A stretch of DNA of 64,000 nucleotides from Actinomadura craniellae (GCF_003289645.1 NZ_QLYX01000011.1:186001-250000); one strand, 5' to 3'. Counted from the first letter of the stretch, positions 33,471 through 43,164 are shown. Made by a program: numbers and translations. The notes: generated from the sequence alone by a model not told the origin.

Positions 33471-34589
33471 TCAGGGGAGCTTGGCTGTTCTGTCCGGCCG
33501 GTAGGGGGCGAGTTCGTCGGGGCGGGTTCCGTGGAGGATTTCGCGGGTGATCAGTTCGGCGAGGTGGGCGGCGAGGGTGATGCCGCTGTGGGTGACGGCG
33601 ACGTAGAGCCCTTCTTGGCGCCAGCCGATGAGCGGGAACCCGTCGGTGGGCATGGGTCTGATGCAGCGACGTGCGTGGGAGATCTGGGCTTGGGAGAGGG
33701 CGGGGATGATCTCACGGGCGCGGGTGAGTAGATCGGCGGCGCTGGTGTCGAGGTCGGCTTGAGGGGTGTTCATGTCTGTGATGGCGTCCAGGTCACCGGC
33801 TTCCAGGAGAAGGCCGCCGTCCCAGGCCGGCCGGGCGTAGATGCCGGGAGCGTGGACGATTCCGCGCAGCGCCTTGGGTATGGGGGTGGTGGTCGCGACC
33901 AGGCAAGGGGCGGCCGACCCGGGCTCTTTGGCGTCCAGCAGCGGGACACCGGTGTTCGCGGTGGCGAGCACGTCAGGGGTACGCCAACCCGCCGCGCAGA
34001 TGGTGATGTCGGCGGCGACGGTGTCGCCCGAGGCCAGGTGCGCACCGCGCACCTGGCCTCCGTCCCCGACGATATGCACGACACGGTCTCCGGTACGCAG
34101 CCGGGCGCCTGAAGCCTGGGCTCGGCCCATGAGGGCGTGGGCGGCCTGGGCTCCGTGGACGAAACCCTCGCCGGGAAAGTGGGCGATCAGCGCGTCTGCG
34201 GGCATCACCAGCCCGGGTTCGATCGAGTGTGCTTGGTCGTGAGTGAGGAACCGGGCCGGGTAGCGGCGTGCTTGCAGGCGTTCGACCCGGGCCGACAGCT
34301 CGGCCACCGCCTCCTCGGTCTGGGCCCAGGTGAGGTTTCCGGTGGGGACGTACCACGGCGGGTCGCCGAATTCGATCGCCAGGCGGGACCATGCGCGCAA
34401 CGCCTCGATGCGGAAAGCGAAGTAACCAGGGTCGATGGTCTTGTTGGCGTTCAACCAGGCGAGGCTGGTGGCGGTGGTTCCCTGGCCGGGCAGGTGCGCG
34501 TCGATGACGGTGACGCGCGCATGAGGGGCGAGCCGGTCGGCCAGAGCGGTACCGATGATCCCTGCGCCGACGATGAGGACATGGGTCAT
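33471..34589 (-). CDS. FAD-dependent oxidoreductase (DAO/glycine oxidase type)
   Basis: A 372-aa flavoprotein: VLIVGAGIIGTALADRLAPH binds FAD, and the C-terminal GLYVAVTHSGITLAAHLAELI is the second FAD contact of the D-amino-acid-oxidase superfamily. Substrate unknown. Its ATG overlaps the stop of the XRE-TPR regulator gene (ATGA), so the two are co-expressed. Confidence 0.88.
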   Translation of the reverse strand: MTHVLIVGAGIIGTALADRLAPHARVTVIDAHLPGQGTTATSLAWLNANKTIDPGYFAFRIEALRAWSRLAIEFGDPPWYVPTGNLTWAQTEEAVAELSARVERLQARRYPARFLTHDQAHSIEPGLVMPADALIAHFPGEGFVHGAQAAHALMGRAQASGARLRTGDRVVHIVGDGGQVRGAHLASGDTVAADITICAAGWRTPDVLATANTGVPLLDAKEPGSAAPCLVATTTPIPKALRGIVHAPGIYARPAWDGGLLLEAGDLDAITDMNTPQADLDTSAADLLTRAREIIPALSQAQISHARRCIRPMPTDGFPLIGWRQEGLYVAVTHSGITLAAHLAELITREILHGTRPDELAPYRPDRTAKLP

Positions 34590-36076
34590 CGGGGCAGTTC
34601 CAGGCTTCGGCCGATGGCGGTCACCGCGTATTCCTCGATGCGTTCCTGCAGTTTCTGGGTGGCCGGGCTACCTCGGTACTGCGGGTGCGCGAGGCGGAGC
34701 CGTACCTGTTTCATGGATTGGACGAACGTGTCGAGGCGTTGATCGGGGTCCACGGTGAACACCGGTTCCATCGCGTCGGCTGCTCCGTCGAGCTCGCCGC
34801 CCTGGAGATGCGCCTGCACGCCGTCGATGCGGGCGAGGACTTCCGCGCCGTAGAACCTCTCTTCCACCGGGGTGCCCTCGAACAGCTCAAGAGCACGAGT
34901 GGTTTCGGCGAGGGCTTCGGCCGGCTGACGGAGTTCCAGGTGCGTGCTCCCGGCGAGATAGTGCTGTTGCGCCTGGGTGAGCCCCAGCACGCCACCCACC
35001 TCGTCCGGGCCGGGAACCTGCTCACGCGCGTCACGCCACAGGCCGAGGGCCGTCTCGGCTTCGGCGACCCGGCCAAGACGCGCGTTGGTCCGCGCCTGGA
35101 GAAGCGCGAGCAGTACCTGGGAGGAGTCAGAGCTGCGGTAGGTCAGGCCGTCAGCGGCCAGCCGCGCGGACTCCACGAAATCCCCGCTCCAGTAGGCCAG
35201 CTTGCTCTGGGTGGCGCGCACCCACGTTCGGGCTCCGTCATGGTCGGCCAGCTGGGCGCACAGCCACGCCGCGCTGGCATGGTCACCGGCGGCCAGGTAG
35301 TTGCCCAGGTCGCCCGTCATCCACGCCAGCAACGTGCAGGACCGCGCGTTGAGCAGGTACAGATCTCGGGTGTGCTGCCAGTTCTGGCGCCCTTGGAGTA
35401 ACCGCGAGACGCGATTACGCAGCTGCCGGGTGCGTACCAGCAGCGGGAACGGCTGCCCGCAGACGTAGGCGTGCGCCAGCGAGCGCAGCCGCCGGTTGAG
35501 TTCGGCCAGCATCTCCTCATCGACGTTGCTCGTTCCAGCCCAGGCGGCGAGATCGGCCGATTCCTCGGCGGCCTGCTCCAACAGGCTCTCCCGCGAGGAC
35601 TCCTCATAGGCCGGCTCCCGCTCCGGGACGAGCACGCGCTTGGCGGCCAGGGACGTGGCATTGCGGTGCCGCGCCGCGAGCACGCCGTGGTAGGCGTCGC
35701 GGTCTTCGGGGGGCATCTGATCGAGATCATGTAGGTCGATCAGCCGGTCCCAGGTCGTGCCGTAGATCTGCGCCAGAAGGCGCAAGGTCATGATCGTTGG
35801 GCGTGCTCCGCTGCGGGGCCATTGCTCGAAGTCCCAAATCCGGCTTTTGCGCATTGCTGCGCGATCATCACCTCGAATGGCGTTGAACCGGCTGGCGACG
35901 GCCTCCAAGGTAAGGCCACAGGCGAGGCGCCATGCTTCACGTGGGCGCTTCCCGCACCGCACCATGAGATCCTGGGCGATTTGCTCGGCGATGTGCGAAT
36001 CATCGAACCCCAGTACGACAAGGCGCGCCTGTAGTTGGTTGAGGTAAGGGCGACTTCCCGGCTTCGGCGGACTCAT
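34586..36076 (-). CDS. XRE-family regulator with TPR-like domain
   Basis: A 496-aa protein. The N-terminal HTH (KRPREAWRLACGLTLEAVAS, RFNAIRGDD, with IWDFEQWP) is followed by a long TPR-like helical domain with a tandem of about 35-residue units. ATG 36076 has AGGGGGT upstream and is preferred to an upstream TTG. This protein type regularly neighbours HATPase and small-protein genes in actinomycetes, as seen here across the divergent promoter. Confidence 0.83.
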   Translation of the reverse strand: MSPPKPGSRPYLNQLQARLVVLGFDDSHIAEQIAQDLMVRCGKRPREAWRLACGLTLEAVASRFNAIRGDDRAAMRKSRIWDFEQWPRSGARPTIMTLRLLAQIYGTTWDRLIDLHDLDQMPPEDRDAYHGVLAARHRNATSLAAKRVLVPEREPAYEESSRESLLEQAAEESADLAAWAGTSNVDEEMLAELNRRLRSLAHAYVCGQPFPLLVRTRQLRNRVSRLLQGRQNWQHTRDLYLLNARSCTLLAWMTGDLGNYLAAGDHASAAWLCAQLADHDGARTWVRATQSKLAYWSGDFVESARLAADGLTYRSSDSSQVLLALLQARTNARLGRVAEAETALGLWRDAREQVPGPDEVGGVLGLTQAQQHYLAGSTHLELRQPAEALAETTRALELFEGTPVEERFYGAEVLARIDGVQAHLQGGELDGAADAMEPVFTVDPDQRLDTFVQSMKQVRLRLAHPQYRGSPATQKLQERIEEYAVTAIGRSLELPR

Positions 36077-36383
36077 CTGTACCCCCTGCTGGCTCAAAGA
36101 GCGTTTCTACTGGCCAGTGTGACCCGCCCCTACCTTGAACATTGAGGTCTCACAGCGCTCCGCGTGAGTACTTTCCATCGCCTTCATGGCATCAGGCCAG
36201 GTCAGAGTCCACGAGGCGGGTGACAAACGGTTTGGTCCCCTGGGGACGCGCCGCACCGGGCTGAAGCCGTTAGATCGTAGTCACTCACAGTCAACTCACC
36301 GGTGGAACGCGTGATGGATCAGTGGCACCGCTTACACGCTGTCAAGTCCCGTCCCGGACAACTCCTGAACGAAGCAACCGAAA
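36077..36383. other. Divergent promoter region, 307 bp
   Basis: Separates the XRE-TPR gene from the small-protein/HATPase group. Short repeats of ACTCAC/TCAACTCAC occur near 36282-36300; no clear hexamers or hairpin were found. Confidence 0.35.
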
Positions 36384-36689
36384 ATGACCTCTTACCACAC
36401 TGTTCCCTCCAATGAACCTGACGCAGCCTTGCGCGGCTTGGTCGAGCGGTGGCCCGGTTGGCGGTTCTGGCTGCCCCTCGTGTTCGACGGGGACGCCGTC
36501 CCCTGGTATGCGACGCGGGGTGGTGCCCAGCGGCTTCCCACCCGCGAGGAACACCGCCGCGGTCTTCGCTCAACGGTGCACGCCGATACCGCCGACGCCC
36601 TGGAGGCCCTGGTCAAGGGCCAGGACGCCCTGGAGCAGGTGCTCACCGGCGAGGGCGTCATGAAGAAACCGCTGCTGATCCGGCAGTGA
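36384..36689 (+). CDS. Small actinobacterial protein, paralogue of the 36790 product
   Basis: A 101-aa protein with the core ALRGLVERWPGWRFWLPLVF followed by DGDAVPWYATR. The next gene encodes the same core, so the pair arose by duplication. No catalytic motif. The ribosome site is weak. Function unknown. Confidence 0.65.
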   Translation: MTSYHTVPSNEPDAALRGLVERWPGWRFWLPLVFDGDAVPWYATRGGAQRLPTREEHRRGLRSTVHADTADALEALVKGQDALEQVLTGEGVMKKPLLIRQ

Positions 36690-36789
36690 GCTCCGCTGTC
36701 CCCGCGCAGCCCCGACGCATTCCCTGCCGGGATTGCGCCTCCGGCCCTGCTGCGCCTCACCTCCGAAAAGCTCCGAAGGAGCCGAGCAA

Positions 36790-37086
36790 ATGATCTCTCG
36801 CGCTATCAACCTGCCCCTGGACCCCGCGCAGGCCTTGCGTGACCTGGCCGGGCAGTTTCCCGGGTGGAAGGTCTGGCGGCCCCGCGTGTTCGACGGCGAG
36901 TTCCCCGGATGGGCCGCGACCCGGCTCGGCCGGCCCCTGACCGTCCAGGACAACAAGCACGGCCTGGAGGAGACCTTGTTCTCCACCACCCCAGATGACC
37001 TGAAGCAGCGGCTCACCAAGCAAACCGCGCTGGAGAAGCACCTCGATGAGACCGGCCTCCTGGGCGTGCCCCTTCGAGCCACGTGA
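36790..37086 (+). CDS. Small actinobacterial protein, paralogue of the 36384 product
   Basis: A 98-aa protein (ALRDLAGQFPGWKVWRPRVF, DGEFPGWAATR) matching the preceding gene over its first 50 residues. AAGGAG precedes ATG 36790. Function unknown; probably part of the XRE/HATPase module. Confidence 0.7.
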   Translation: MISRAINLPLDPAQALRDLAGQFPGWKVWRPRVFDGEFPGWAATRLGRPLTVQDNKHGLEETLFSTTPDDLKQRLTKQTALEKHLDETGLLGVPLRAT

Positions 37087-37214
37087 GTGCCCCCGGCCAG
37101 GTCGACCTGGCCGCAACCGCAATGAACCCGGACGGCTGCGTGCCAGCGAACCCCCAGGGCGGGCTGTTCACCGGTCCCGCTGTAGATGTCCCCACGATGA
37201 AGTGATGGCCCATC

Positions 37215-37664
37215 ATGACGCAGACCCCCATGACCCGACCGCATCACCCGTACCGGTTCGAAAGGAGTGTTGCGGCGGTGCCGGCCTCGGTCGGGTTGGT
37301 GCGTGACCTCACCCAGGTGCGCCTGACCCGCTGGAAGGCATCCCACTCCCTGGTCGAGGACGCCTTGCTGGTGGTCAGCGAGTTGTCCACCAACGCCGTC
37401 ACCGCGACCCCCGGCGGCCGCATCACGGTCAGGATCGACCGGGAGTCGACCGGTGTCCTGCTGGCGGTATGGGACGCCAGCCCGGCGGTGCCCGTCCGCC
37501 GGCCGACGGCCGAGCCGTCTTTGGCGGCGCTGGACCTGGACCCGGCCCGTTTCGATGACAACGGCGGCCACGGCCTGGGCATCATCACCGCCCTGGCCCA
37601 CCAGTGCGGCCACACGCCCACCGCGCCCACGGGTAAATGGGTGTGGGCCCGGCTCAGGGAGTAA
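37215..37664 (+). CDS. HATPase_c_2 ATP-binding protein (anti-sigma factor kinase-like)
   Basis: A 149-aa GHKL-fold protein: DALLVVSELSTNAVTATPGG is the N box, and FDDNGGHGLGIITALAH the G box. Such RsbW-like proteins regulate sigma factors or phosphorylate partner proteins; many stand-alone copies exist in Streptomyces relatives. Partner unknown. Confidence 0.87.
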   Translation: MTQTPMTRPHHPYRFERSVAAVPASVGLVRDLTQVRLTRWKASHSLVEDALLVVSELSTNAVTATPGGRITVRIDRESTGVLLAVWDASPAVPVRRPTAEPSLAALDLDPARFDDNGGHGLGIITALAHQCGHTPTAPTGKWVWARLRE

Positions 37665-37762
37665 CCGGCAGGAACGGCCGGCACGGTTCCAGGTGACCCC
37701 CATGCCGGCGCTCGTCCGGCCCTGGCTCACCCCCCTTTTCTGGAAGGAGTTCGTGGATTCTC

Positions 37763-38245
37763 ATGCGTGGTGATTTTGTGCTTGGGGAGTTCAAGTGGTT
37801 GCGCCCGGGAGAAGCGTCGGTCATGACAGGGGCGTCGGTGGCAGCGCTGGCCCGGTGGGCGGACAAAGGACTGCTGACCTGTTTCCGGATGGGCACCGAC
37901 AAGGGCGGTGAGGGGTCCGGGCCGCGCCGGTACTGGCGTCATGAGATCGACATCATCGTCGTCGCCACGATCATCTGCCAGATCGACCGACCCGACTCCC
38001 GGTTCGTGGAGTTCGTCTACCGGAGTGCCGCTACGACGCGCGGGCCAACGAAGCCAAGGAAAGCGACCCCCGGCGATGACCGGGACTCCCTGCCCAACGA
38101 GCTCGATAACCGCTACGAGCGCTGGCTACGCGACCTTCCCGCGCCACCACCGAAACAGGTCAATGCTCGCCCTGCGCCTGGGGCCGGCACCCGGAGGGCG
38201 GCGACCACCCTGATCCGGCGCCTGACCACCGGCAGCCGGACGTGA
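37763..38245 (+). CDS. MerR-like/excisionase-type DNA-binding protein
   Basis: A 160-aa protein with a MerR-like winged helix: LRPGEASVMTGASVAALARW, ADKGLLTCFRMGT and GPRRYWRHEIDIIV. The C-terminus is basic and disordered. A decayed copy of its 3' half is found near 20.4-20.5 kb. It closes the HATPase module and adjoins recombinase debris, so an excisionase-like origin is possible. Confidence 0.6.
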   Translation: MRGDFVLGEFKWLRPGEASVMTGASVAALARWADKGLLTCFRMGTDKGGEGSGPRRYWRHEIDIIVVATIICQIDRPDSRFVEFVYRSAATTRGPTKPRKATPGDDRDSLPNELDNRYERWLRDLPAPPPKQVNARPAPGAGTRRAATTLIRRLTTGSRT

Positions 38246-38640
38246 ACTCACCCCACGCCGACAAGCGGGCTGGAGGCTCCGCACCAACCGATCACGACTC
38301 CGCACACCAAGACCGCCAGGACCTGTACCGCAGCCTCGCCCTACGCCTCACCTACGACCTGGGAAAACACGAAATCCGGACCGAAGTGAACCTCGATCCG
38401 GATCGGTTGGCCCCTACCCATGATCACCACCATGGGGGAACGGTACGTGTCCGAGGGGCGATCACAACCAATCGCACATGTTCCCGGCTACCCCATCGGC
38501 GATGTGTACCGGTTGGCGGTTGGCTGATCGGTTGCGGGTGGCGTCCAAGCTTAACGGGCGCCGTCCACGTTGATCGCAAACGTTCGGGCACGGTGAAGTA
38601 ATGCAGTACAGGTCGTGTCATGGGCAGGGGTGGTGTAGCG
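38242..38640 (+). pseudogene. Serine-recombinase C-terminal remnant plus dispersed repeat
   Basis: The frame from 38242 contains YRSLALRLTYDLGKHEIRTE and TVRVRGAIT, which resemble the tail of actinobacterial serine recombinases, but there is no catalytic domain. The 3' part (38430-38640) is the dispersed repeat shared with 20.66-20.87 kb. Up to the next gene at 38769 nothing else is seen. Confidence 0.55.
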
Positions 38641-38768
38641 CTTCTGAAGCTCACCCCCGCACCAAGAACACCAGGCCGGCTCATCCAGCGGGCGGAGAAC
38701 GCGCGGTGTATGGGCTGCTAGACGGGCTGACTGGCGGCGTTGCGGGGCCTGCTGCGGGTTCCGCGGGA

Positions 38769-40118
38769 TTAGATCACACGTAGGTGGTTCTCTTGTTGGT
38801 GTCCAAGCAAGTCGGCAAGCTCGTTGATTTTTTTCTGCACAGCGGCTATTGATGCACGCAGTTCGTCGTCAGCGACCACGATAAGGTCGCCAGGGTCGAT
38901 TGATTCAATATTCTTTACTGCGCTATTGAGAGTTTTGCGAAACTTGCTTCGCTGCTCGCGGGTAAGAATTTCTGGATCTGCTTCGATGGTCGAAGAAATA
39001 ATTTCACGAACAGCACCGTAGGCGGCTTCTATTTCTTCTTCCGCAATATCCAGGTCGTTGACTTTTGAAAGGTGTTCTGTGGCCTCCTTTTTGGCTTCGT
39101 TGGTCAGCTCAATAAATTGTCCTCCTGGAGTTCTCGCCTTCCCCAGTTCAGCTGCTTGGCGGATATATTCTACTTGCTCCGCTCGTCGAGTTTGAGTAGA
39201 AATATCCTTGCGGAACTCTGGGCTTTTTGCCATAGTCATGGCCATGCTTTTTCGTAGATCCGAATCATCCTGCATCCGGTCGGCGAGGGCTGCTCTGGCT
39301 GCTTCTGCGGTCTTGGCATCGGCGAGAATTGCTGTCCGCATTGCGGAAGGGTGTTTTGTGACCTTCAAAGCCTCGGTGTAGCTTGTTCCTGAAGCTTCAG
39401 CTTGCTGCGCGATGTTCTCGCGACGATCAGTGCTCTGTTCATACATCGTGAAGTACTCAGCCCATCCCTCCGGATCTGGTAGTTCGACAACCTGACCCGG
39501 TACTAGATCTTCTGCTGGCTGGACCACCTGCGCGTCCGCAGCACGAGCCCAGGCACGGTAGAAACGCATGACTCTTTCACGGGAGCATCCGGCTTTGAGG
39601 GCGAATTCTCCTGCAGAGACCTTCTCATTGCTGTATGTATCCGAAGTTTCCGTCGCAGTTGCGTCTTTGCCTGATCTGCTTCGACCGCTTCGCTTGTTAG
39701 GCCGAACGCTACGGGCGACCATTAGGCCGAAGATCCATCCTCCGTTTCGCGCATAGGTGCCGAAATCTTGTGCATCTTTAGTAATTGGATCAACTTTGCC
39801 CTGGTCTGAGGCTGGGAGCCTTGTGGCTGATGTGCCTAGTGCATCTGCCAGGAGGGCCAATGACTCAATATCCCCTTCAAGAATACGCACGAGCTCGTTG
39901 ACGGTCTTGCCGAGCCCTCTTGAGGGGGCTTCTGTTAGAAATGACTCAAAGTTTGAGTGACTAACCTGTTCACCCCGCGGAGTTGTGAAGTTCCGCCACG
40001 AACCCTCCTCTAGAACTTGTCGGATAAGTCCAGGTATGGAGTCCAGCCCGTTCAATGTGGAACGTAGTGACGAGCTGAGGGCGTTGACTAGAACCGCGTT
40101 GCCGTCTGAGGTGTTCAT
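38769..40118 (-). CDS. Uncharacterised HTH/helical partner of HNH-helicase
   Basis: A 449-aa soluble protein. The N-terminal part (GLIRQVLEEGSWRNFTTPRG, RGLGKTVNELVRIL) matches an actinobacterial domain usually tied to DNA-binding, ParB-like proteins. Near 175-200 is a helix-turn-helix (SAGEFALKAGCSRERVMRFY), and the rest is charged helix and probable coiled coil. The DNA is clearly AT-richer than the surroundings, suggesting transfer. Its start overlaps the helicase stop by 4 bases, so both proteins are made together. It could be the DNA-recognition or regulatory subunit (inference). Confidence 0.7.
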   Translation of the reverse strand: MNTSDGNAVLVNALSSSLRSTLNGLDSIPGLIRQVLEEGSWRNFTTPRGEQVSHSNFESFLTEAPSRGLGKTVNELVRILEGDIESLALLADALGTSATRLPASDQGKVDPITKDAQDFGTYARNGGWIFGLMVARSVRPNKRSGRSRSGKDATATETSDTYSNEKVSAGEFALKAGCSRERVMRFYRAWARAADAQVVQPAEDLVPGQVVELPDPEGWAEYFTMYEQSTDRRENIAQQAEASGTSYTEALKVTKHPSAMRTAILADAKTAEAARAALADRMQDDSDLRKSMAMTMAKSPEFRKDISTQTRRAEQVEYIRQAAELGKARTPGGQFIELTNEAKKEATEHLSKVNDLDIAEEEIEAAYGAVREIISSTIEADPEILTREQRSKFRKTLNSAVKNIESIDPGDLIVVADDELRASIAAVQKKINELADLLGHQQENHLRVI

Positions 40119-42025
40119 GCTTCTGCCTCTCTCTGCCAGGTATCGATCAACTGGATACGCTTCATAAGCGTATCCATCTTGGCGGTTTTCACAATGTCGC
40201 CGAAGTGGCGGTTGAGGGCTGCATGGATGTATTCGTGTGGCTTGCCCGTTGTGATTGAGTACTTGCCGACCTTTCGCTGTAGGAGCCGGCGAACCTCTTG
40301 CTTTTGGTCGGCTAGGGGCTTCTCCGTAACCCGCGAATCCTTCCTCTGCTCTGGAAGCTGTGCTCCGGCGGTTCGGAGAAGGAGTGCTACGTACTCGACG
40401 GTCATGCCGCGCGGTGGCTGGCCCGTCCGACTCATGACAGTTTGTGCATAGTTCATTTCATCCGGCGTAACGAATTCTCCATTTGCGATGGTTGAATGAT
40501 GGACCGCCTCGGATGAGCCGACGGTTTCGAAGGCTGGTAGAAGGGAGGTCTGCGCGGCGGTATCTCCGTCGCTGTCTTGTATCTCCCGGACTCGTTTTTC
40601 CTGGTCGGCGATGACCGCGTCTACTGTCTTCTCAATCTCCCGAGCGTGTGACAGAAGAGGTTCGACGGATGGGATGAACAGGCGGGCAGTGGTTTCATCC
40701 TCCTCTCCCCGCATCCTGACGAATCTTCCGACGACCTGGATGAAGAACATTTTGGTGCGAACCCGGGACGCGTAAACCCCGACCGCGAGCCTTGGGATGT
40801 CCACGCCTTCGGCGACCATCTGTACTGCAACGATCCATCGGCTTGTGGACGATGTGAAACTCTTGATCACTTGGGAAGCCGTCGGATCGTCAGACGTTGC
40901 GATTGCGGGCTTCTCGCCTGTGATTTGTTCAAGAATCTGAGCATACGCTCTGGCAGCATCTTGGTCGAATGCGACGACAAGACCGCCTGCGTCATGGGTG
41001 TCAATCCGGGCGTTGGTCAGCGCGTTGTTCGCTTCCCGTAGGACGGATGGAATCCATTGGCCGGCCGGGTCAAGTGCTGCTCGAAGAGCCGGCGGAACAG
41101 TCTGCTCATCTGTGTCAGTCAACGCAATCGATGTGATGGCCCTGTCGCCCGCACGGCGCCACTTGGACTCGCCGTCCATGGATGGAAAGACGGCGGGCCG
41201 GACTACGCCTCCGTCGGCCAAGGCCATGCCATAGTCGTAGTTGTAGCCAGGAACTGCTTTGCGATCATGGTACTCAACGAACGGGATTGGTGTCCCGTCG
41301 GTGCGAAAAGGGGTACCGGAGAGGAGTAGTCGACGGTGCGCAGGCTCGAACGCACTCTTCAGCGCTGGCCCCCACCTCTGCTCGTCTCCTTCGCCAGCGT
41401 GGTGGATCTCGTCGAAGATCACGAGAGTCCTCTTGCGGGAGCACAACGTGCGCCAGAGCGTCGGCTCTGTAGCGACAGCTTGGTAGGTAACCGCGACTCC
41501 GTCGAAGTCCGAGCTTACGACAGCGTTACGATTGACAAAGGTGTGATCAAGTTGGATGCCCATTCGGGACGCGGCTTCCGACCACTGGCGACGTAGGTGC
41601 GCGCTCGGTACGACGACGATCGTATTGAAAATCTCACCGCGGCTGATGAGGTCCTGCACCAGAGTGAGGGCAAAGGTCGTCTTCCCCGCGCCCGGAGTTG
41701 CGACGACGAGGAAGTTGCCGTCGGTGCCGCCTGAACGGCTATGGTACCGCTCACGGCATTCTTGCTGCCAGTCTCGCAGGCCGAACGCATTTGCCATGGG
41801 CCCACTCCCCTTTTTCAAGTTGCATGTTGGGCAGGTTGCTTGCCCGTTGACCACATCAGTGGGTCCGCTGTTGGACCAGGCCGTGACGTGGTCAGCGTGC
41901 CACCCGGGCTCTAGCTCTTGGCCGCAGCTGACACAGTGTCCATCGGCTGCGAGGTACAGAGCAACGTGCTCGGAACTGTTGAACACTCGACGCGGGTCGC
42001 GTGGCCTCTGCGAGACTTCTGTCAT
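40115..42025 (-). CDS. HNH nuclease fused to SF2 helicase
   Basis: A 636-aa protein. Residues 30-72 form an HNH zinc-finger nuclease: CVSCG, the HADH catalytic region, Asn 60, CPTCNLKK. Helicase motifs follow: Walker A ATPGAGKTTF (109-118), DEIHH (205-209), LLLSGTPFRTDG (motif III), and the C-terminal QVVGRFVRM (motif VI). The architecture joins DNA cutting to ATP-driven translocation, as in defence systems, with a co-translated partner. ATG 42025 was chosen at the start of conserved sequence. Homology to a named system was not recognised. Confidence 0.85.
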   Translation of the reverse strand: MTEVSQRPRDPRRVFNSSEHVALYLAADGHCVSCGQELEPGWHADHVTAWSNSGPTDVVNGQATCPTCNLKKGSGPMANAFGLRDWQQECRERYHSRSGGTDGNFLVVATPGAGKTTFALTLVQDLISRGEIFNTIVVVPSAHLRRQWSEAASRMGIQLDHTFVNRNAVVSSDFDGVAVTYQAVATEPTLWRTLCSRKRTLVIFDEIHHAGEGDEQRWGPALKSAFEPAHRRLLLSGTPFRTDGTPIPFVEYHDRKAVPGYNYDYGMALADGGVVRPAVFPSMDGESKWRRAGDRAITSIALTDTDEQTVPPALRAALDPAGQWIPSVLREANNALTNARIDTHDAGGLVVAFDQDAARAYAQILEQITGEKPAIATSDDPTASQVIKSFTSSTSRWIVAVQMVAEGVDIPRLAVGVYASRVRTKMFFIQVVGRFVRMRGEEDETTARLFIPSVEPLLSHAREIEKTVDAVIADQEKRVREIQDSDGDTAAQTSLLPAFETVGSSEAVHHSTIANGEFVTPDEMNYAQTVMSRTGQPPRGMTVEYVALLLRTAGAQLPEQRKDSRVTEKPLADQKQEVRRLLQRKVGKYSITTGKPHEYIHAALNRHFGDIVKTAKMDTLMKRIQLIDTWQREAEA

Positions 42026-42548
42026 GAGGCCGCAGCCTACCGTTCGGGTATGACAATTTACTGAAGCACAGGCGGGCTGTAGGGGCAAGTCAAGGTAAGT
42101 GTTGGAATGTCGCATATATCCAAATTGTCTCATTTTCAAGATCGTGAATTGATTTATGTGCGGCTGATTTTGGTGATTAGTGATGGTCTTTAGCCGGCAA
42201 GGCCCGGGCTGCCGGTTGGGATCCTCTTTGTGATCCTTGGTCAACGTCTCCGAGCCCGCATGAGCGTGCGCCCAGCTCCGCCTCGAATATCGAGCTAGAG
42301 GGTGTCTGGAAAGGATCAAGGTAGGCAGACCGGTCGTTGCAGCTTGTGGGGAGGCTGGCGATGGCTGAGCGGCGTGTGTGCCCAACTGCCGGCGGCCGCG
42401 AGGCAGCCAGGAGCACATTAGGTCGATACTCGATCTTCTTGAGCTTGCGTTTGATCAGACGGGCCAGATCTCGGATCAGCTGCTGGCTATCGGAAGATCG
42501 CCGATAGGATTTGAAGAGACAAGACTGAGCAGTGGACGGAACCGTGAC
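42026..42548. other. Divergent promoter region, 523 bp
   Basis: AT-rich around 42110-42180, probably holding promoters of the HNH-helicase operon and the 42549 gene. A frame continuous with the 42549 gene runs upstream to 42378 and has some protein-like sequence (ILDLLELAFDQTG), so a longer start is possible. Confidence 0.4.
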
Positions 42549-43061
42549 ATGGGCTACAAGAACGAAGCTGAAATCAAGCAGGCGCTTGGGATCGAGTCCT
42601 GGAGGAACCTCTCCAAAGACAAGATGATCAGGTTCGTGGCCATGATGCCTGACATGGGAACTGAGGTGGCCCTAAAGATCGTTGAGCAGTTCCCCGTGTT
42701 CAAGGATTTCGCCATAGATGCTGTAGATGCGATGGAGGGAGCGCATGAGTCCACTCTCTCGGCTAATAATCAAAGCCAAGAGCACGTCCATCGGGCCTTC
42801 CAGGAGATCAGGGAAATTCTCAAGGCTGAGCTCAGCAACGGTGACCTGAGTTGGAAACAGAAGAAGTACCTCATCGAGCAAATCCAGGAAACTGGAAGAC
42901 TAGAGTTTCAGAAGGATAGCGAGAACAAGCATTTCTTGGATGGGATGTCCAGGAAGATGATGCTTGGCGCTGGTGTTGTAGTTGCCCTAGGCGTGGCCTT
43001 TGTTGGCGGCAGGGTAATGGCCGAAAGTAAAGATAGCCCCGAAAGCTCCCTGGAGGCTTGA
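42549..43061 (+). CDS. Helical protein with C-terminal membrane anchor
   Basis: A 170-aa protein. The body is charged helix (AEIKQALGIESWRNLSKDKM; QEIREILKAELSNGDLSWKQ), followed by one TM helix (MMLGAGVVVALGVAFVGGRV) and a short tail. Tail-anchored helical proteins near nucleases sometimes act as membrane effectors or sensors; here that is inference. Codon use is AT-richer than in the flanks, like the HNH-helicase operon opposite. Not recognised. Confidence 0.6.
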   Translation: MGYKNEAEIKQALGIESWRNLSKDKMIRFVAMMPDMGTEVALKIVEQFPVFKDFAIDAVDAMEGAHESTLSANNQSQEHVHRAFQEIREILKAELSNGDLSWKQKKYLIEQIQETGRLEFQKDSENKHFLDGMSRKMMLGAGVVVALGVAFVGGRVMAESKDSPESSLEA

Positions 43062-43164
43062 CCCTAATTCCTCGGTGGGTCGCTGGCCGTGGCCGCGGGT
43101 GTCGTCCAAGGGCTCGACAAACACAAGAAGGTCAAGGACCCCGCCCTCCGCTTTCGGGGCGGCT

